Shown here in pieces: positions 5,011 through 7,179 of a DNA stretch of 7,179 bases (the first letter of the stretch is position 1; every line of letters begins with the position of its first letter). The translations under genes and the position numbers were made by a program. The DNA is taken from positions 1 to 7,179 of the forward strand of contig VBME01000169.1 of the NCBI GenBank assembly GCA_005878995.1. Reading direction: 5' to 3'. Source of the DNA: Methanobacteriota archaeon. Lineage in GTDB: Archaea; Thermoplasmatota; Thermoplasmata; RBG-16-68-12. The notes below the pieces were generated by a model. That model ran no database searches, had not been told where the DNA came from, and was given only the letters and a program-made list of their open reading frames with translations.

Positions 5011-7179
5011 ATGGACCAGAGCTATCTTGAGTGGCTGCTCGGCCTCCCCGGTTTCACCGAGGAGAAGGCGCGCAAGGTCGCGGAGCGGTTCCCGACCTAC
5101 GAACGGCTGGAGGCCGCCACCCGCGAGGAACTCGCGTCTCTCGTTGTCCTGGGGTCGGCGGACGTCGACGCCTTGCTTGGAGTTCTGCACGGCACGACCC
5201 CGCCCAAGGCCTCGGACGAACTCTTCCTGTGCCCGGAATGCGGCTCGTTCGTAGGGACCGGCGCGACAGCATGCCCGTCCTGCGGCGTTGAGTTCGCCGG
5301 ATCCGCTGAGGCCGACCTCTCCGAGGAGCTCGAGGAATTCTTGGACGAGGACGGCCCGCCGGCCCGGCTCTGCCTCACGTGTGGCGCCGCGATGGGGAAG
5401 GGGGCGACGAAGTGCGGGATGTGTGGCCGCCAATACGCGCCGAGCGAGCTTGCGCTGCTCCCGGGTTTCGCGGGGAGTCTCGAGGAGGGCGCACCCTTCT
5501 GCGCCCACTGCGGGGCGTACCTCTTCTCGGATGAGGCGGATTGCGCGATCTGCGGCACGGCCGTGTCTCCGACCGTCCCGCAACCCGCGGGCGTCGGCGG
5601 GAAAGGGGTCGTGAAAGACTTCCTGAGCCGCTGGCAGCGGATGGCCGAGGCAGGCGTCCCGGTTTCGGAGACGGACCGGCTCCAAGAGGAACTCGAACAT
5701 TTCGACCGGCTCCTCGAGACCGATGCGTCGCTCGAGCGGGCGTGGTCGAGCCGGGCCAAGATCCTGGAGAAACTGGGCCGACGGGACGAAGCTCTCGAGT
5801 CCCTCTCCAAGGCCGCGGACCTGAACCCAGCGAGGGAGGATCAGTATCGGGTTGAGGTCCAAAACATCCTCCATGCAACGGCGGATTCGCCCGTCCTGCC
5901 GCCCCGGTGGCGCCAACCCGCCGCGACGGCGGCGCCGGCAACGGTCGACACCCGCCTCGTCGAAGCCCTCGACCACTACGAATCCCTGCTCCGCGCGGAC
6001 CCGTCCCTCGTCGTTGCGTGGCGTACGAAGGGGGAGATCTTGGATCGCCTCGGGCGCTCCGGGGAGGCCCGTGAGTGTTTCGAACGTGCCGCTTCACTCG
6101 AGCGCGCGGAGGGCCGCTCTCTTCAGGCCGCAGTCTCCGGCTTGCGCTCGAGCGGCTTGACCACCTCCGGTCCCGCAGGCACCGGTCGCGTGAACGGCCG
6201 GGTCAACGGGCAGGTGAACGGGACCCGGGGCGGGCGGACGAACGGCCGGACGAATGGGCGAACCAACGGCCGGACGAACGGACGAGTGAACGGACTCCGC
6301 GAGGGCCGGGTGAACGGCCTGACGACCGGTGCCGTGAACGGCCTGACGTTTGGGAAAGGGGCGACGAACGGCCTCGTCAACGGGAACGGCTTCACGAACG
6401 GAGCTCGCGGGCGTCCCGGGCTTCGAATTCCGATCCAGCCCCACTGGTCCCGCTCTCTCATCGGGATCGCGGCGGTCGTCGCGCTCCTTCTGATCGTCCC
6501 GATCCTCGCGAGCATGCTGTCCCCCTCGCCGACCGGTCCATCCCCGTTCGTCCAGATCGACGGGGACTTCAGCGACTGGGCGAAGTTCCCCGCATACGCG
6601 GACGCCGTGACGGACCAGGTCCAGAATCCGGATGTGAACCTCGTTTCGATCAAGGTGGCTTCGCAGGGGCAGGACCTCTTCGCGTACGCGCGGGTGCAGG
6701 GACTCCTGTTCCAAGGAGCCCGCACGAACGAGACCGACAGCATCTTCGTGTTCCTCGATGAGGACAACAACCGCCTGACCGGCTACCCGGTCGGCGATCT
6801 CGGAGCGGATGCGCTGGTCGAGATCACCGGATGGCGAGATTACCGTGGACTGCAAGACCACGTGACCAGTTACCTCTTCGACGAATCGACGACGCCCCGC
6901 TCGAACGACTGGAACCGGTTCATTCCCGGCGGTTCGGCGGATGCAGCGTTCAACGGGCAGCAGATCGAACTCCGGACGACCGTGAAGCAGCCCGCGGCGA
7001 CCCGAGTCCTCGTGTACGCGGCCGACAACTTCGGCGATCAGGACCCCGCAGACGGGTCTGTGCAACCGACGATCCCGACCGTGGTCATCGGCCAGCAGAC
7101 CGTCGCACCGGACATCGTTGTGGGCCCGAACGCGACCGTGCTTCGGATCACCCTGAGCCCGATGGGCGGCGTGCCCCAC
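5011..7179 (+). CDS. Multidomain membrane protein: HhH-like, three zinc ribbons, TPR-like blocks, NG-repeat tract, one TM helix, CBM9/DOMON-like ectodomain (partial, open at right edge)
   Basis: The frame is open from ATG 5011 to the last base (723 codons), so the C-terminus is missing. In order: a helix-hairpin-helix-like segment (about 5-60, LLGLPGFTEEKARKVAERF); three zinc ribbons with CxxC pairs at 74/77 and 88/91, 121/124 and 135/138, 164/167 and 178/181; two TPR-like helical blocks (about 219-275 and 312-368, each with an A/RxxxGEIL or ARAKILEKLG-type helix and an EA...A..L second helix); an x-[T/V]-N-G tract (393-464); and a hydrophobic helix (about 482-503). The outer part begins FVQIDGDFSDW (513-523), the usual opening of CBM9/DOMON-like beta-sandwich domains, and has a DEDNN loop (583-587) and two N-glycosylation sequons (Asn573, Asn707). 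With no N-terminal signal peptide and arginines before the helix, the N-terminus should be cytoplasmic and the C-terminus outside. I do not know its function; the layout suggests a membrane-anchored sensor or scaffold. The reading of each domain is by motif only. Confidence 0.88.
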   Translation, partial: MDQSYLEWLLGLPGFTEEKARKVAERFPTYERLEAATREELASLVVLGSADVDALLGVLHGTTPPKASDELFLCPECGSFVGTGATACPSCGVEFAGSAEADLSEELEEFLDEDGPPARLCLTCGAAMGKGATKCGMCGRQYAPSELALLPGFAGSLEEGAPFCAHCGAYLFSDEADCAICGTAVSPTVPQPAGVGGKGVVKDFLSRWQRMAEAGVPVSETDRLQEELEHFDRLLETDASLERAWSSRAKILEKLGRRDEALESLSKAADLNPAREDQYRVEVQNILHATADSPVLPPRWRQPAATAAPATVDTRLVEALDHYESLLRADPSLVVAWRTKGEILDRLGRSGEARECFERAASLERAEGRSLQAAVSGLRSSGLTTSGPAGTGRVNGRVNGQVNGTRGGRTNGRTNGRTNGRTNGRVNGLREGRVNGLTTGAVNGLTFGKGATNGLVNGNGFTNGARGRPGLRIPIQPHWSRSLIGIAAVVALLLIVPILASMLSPSPTGPSPFVQIDGDFSDWAKFPAYADAVTDQVQNPDVNLVSIKVASQGQDLFAYARVQGLLFQGARTNETDSIFVFLDEDNNRLTGYPVGDLGADALVEITGWRDYRGLQDHVTSYLFDESTTPRSNDWNRFIPGGSADAAFNGQQIELRTTVKQPAATRVLVYAADNFGDQDPADGSVQPTIPTVVIGQQTVAPDIVVGPNATVLRITLSPMGGVPH
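6187..6402 (+). repeat. In-frame 12-base tandem repeat encoding x-[T/V]-N-G tetrapeptides
   Basis: This 216-base tract encodes residues 393-464 of the membrane protein. Thirteen units match x-[Thr/Val]-Asn-Gly exactly (starting at residues 393, 397, 401, 409, 413, 417, 421, 425, 433, 441, 451, 455 and 461), interspersed with degenerate units such as TRGG, LREG, LTTG and LTFG. The first position is Arg in the first half and Leu, Ala or Phe later. Third bases vary between units (GGC, GGG, GGA for Gly; CGC, CGG, CGA for Arg; one AAT among AAC), so the repeat is better conserved as protein than as DNA. The tract lies between the TPR-like blocks and the membrane helix. It is probably an extended, cationic, flexible linker, but no function is shown. 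Confidence 0.9.

Noticed and set aside
4153..5976. 607-codon minus-strand frame across the winged-helix and membrane-protein genes
   Set aside because: It runs opposite two well-supported genes and across a promoter-like gap, with an Arg/Glu/Gly-rich product and no recognisable domain.
6187..6402. Short regularly spaced repeats considered as a CRISPR array or iteron cluster
   Set aside because: The period is 12 bases with no unique spacers, it is in frame with a coding region, and units vary at third codon positions, so it is a coding repeat.
6094..7179. Minus-strand frames over the repeat tract, one with a VRPF-type periodic product
   Set aside because: The periodicity is the reverse reading of the NG repeat. 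The plus-strand frame joins continuously to the TPR-like, membrane and ectodomain parts.

Overview
The window reads as chromosomal DNA of a high-G+C euryarchaeon, most likely a member of the Thermoplasmatota. The basis is: (i) a divergently encoded large subunit of DNA polymerase D (DP2), a euryarchaeal-type replicative polymerase; (ii) promoters that look like an archaeal TATA box shortly before the start codon, with little or no Shine-Dalgarno sequence; (iii) a KaiC/RAD55-like RecA-superfamily ATPase next to a double winged-helix protein; and (iv) a membrane protein with zinc ribbons and an x-[T/V]-N-G tetrapeptide tract, a style I associate from memory with Thermoplasmatota proteins. The lineage is an inference and was not tested by any search.

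Layout: positions 1-2821 (minus strand) hold the first 940 codons of DP2 (polC), from the start codon through the catalytic NCDGDED motif; the C-terminus lies beyond the left edge. A 123-bp divergent intergenic region (2822-2944) carries candidate TATA boxes facing both ways. On the plus strand follow a small thioredoxin-fold protein with a CPFC active site (2945-3295), a single-domain KaiC-like ATPase (3363-4229), and, one base after its stop codon, a double winged-helix putative regulator (4231-4926). After an 84-bp gap with its own TATA elements, a large multidomain membrane protein begins at 5011 and is still open at the right edge (723 codons visible).

The last gene is the most unusual item. 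In order it has a helix-hairpin-helix-like N-terminus, three four-cysteine zinc ribbons, two TPR-like helical blocks, a 72-residue Arg/Asn/Gly repeat tract, one membrane helix, and an ectodomain opening with the IDGDFSDW signature seen in CBM9/DOMON-like beta-sandwiches. It appears to put possible nucleic-acid or protein-binding modules inside the cell and a surface domain outside. The ATPase and winged-helix gene are almost certainly co-transcribed and translationally coupled. DP2 and the thioredoxin are linked only by a shared promoter region. The sequence alone does not show that the five genes form one system. No RNA genes, mobile elements or CRISPR arrays were seen, and no gap without a gene exceeds about 125 bases.
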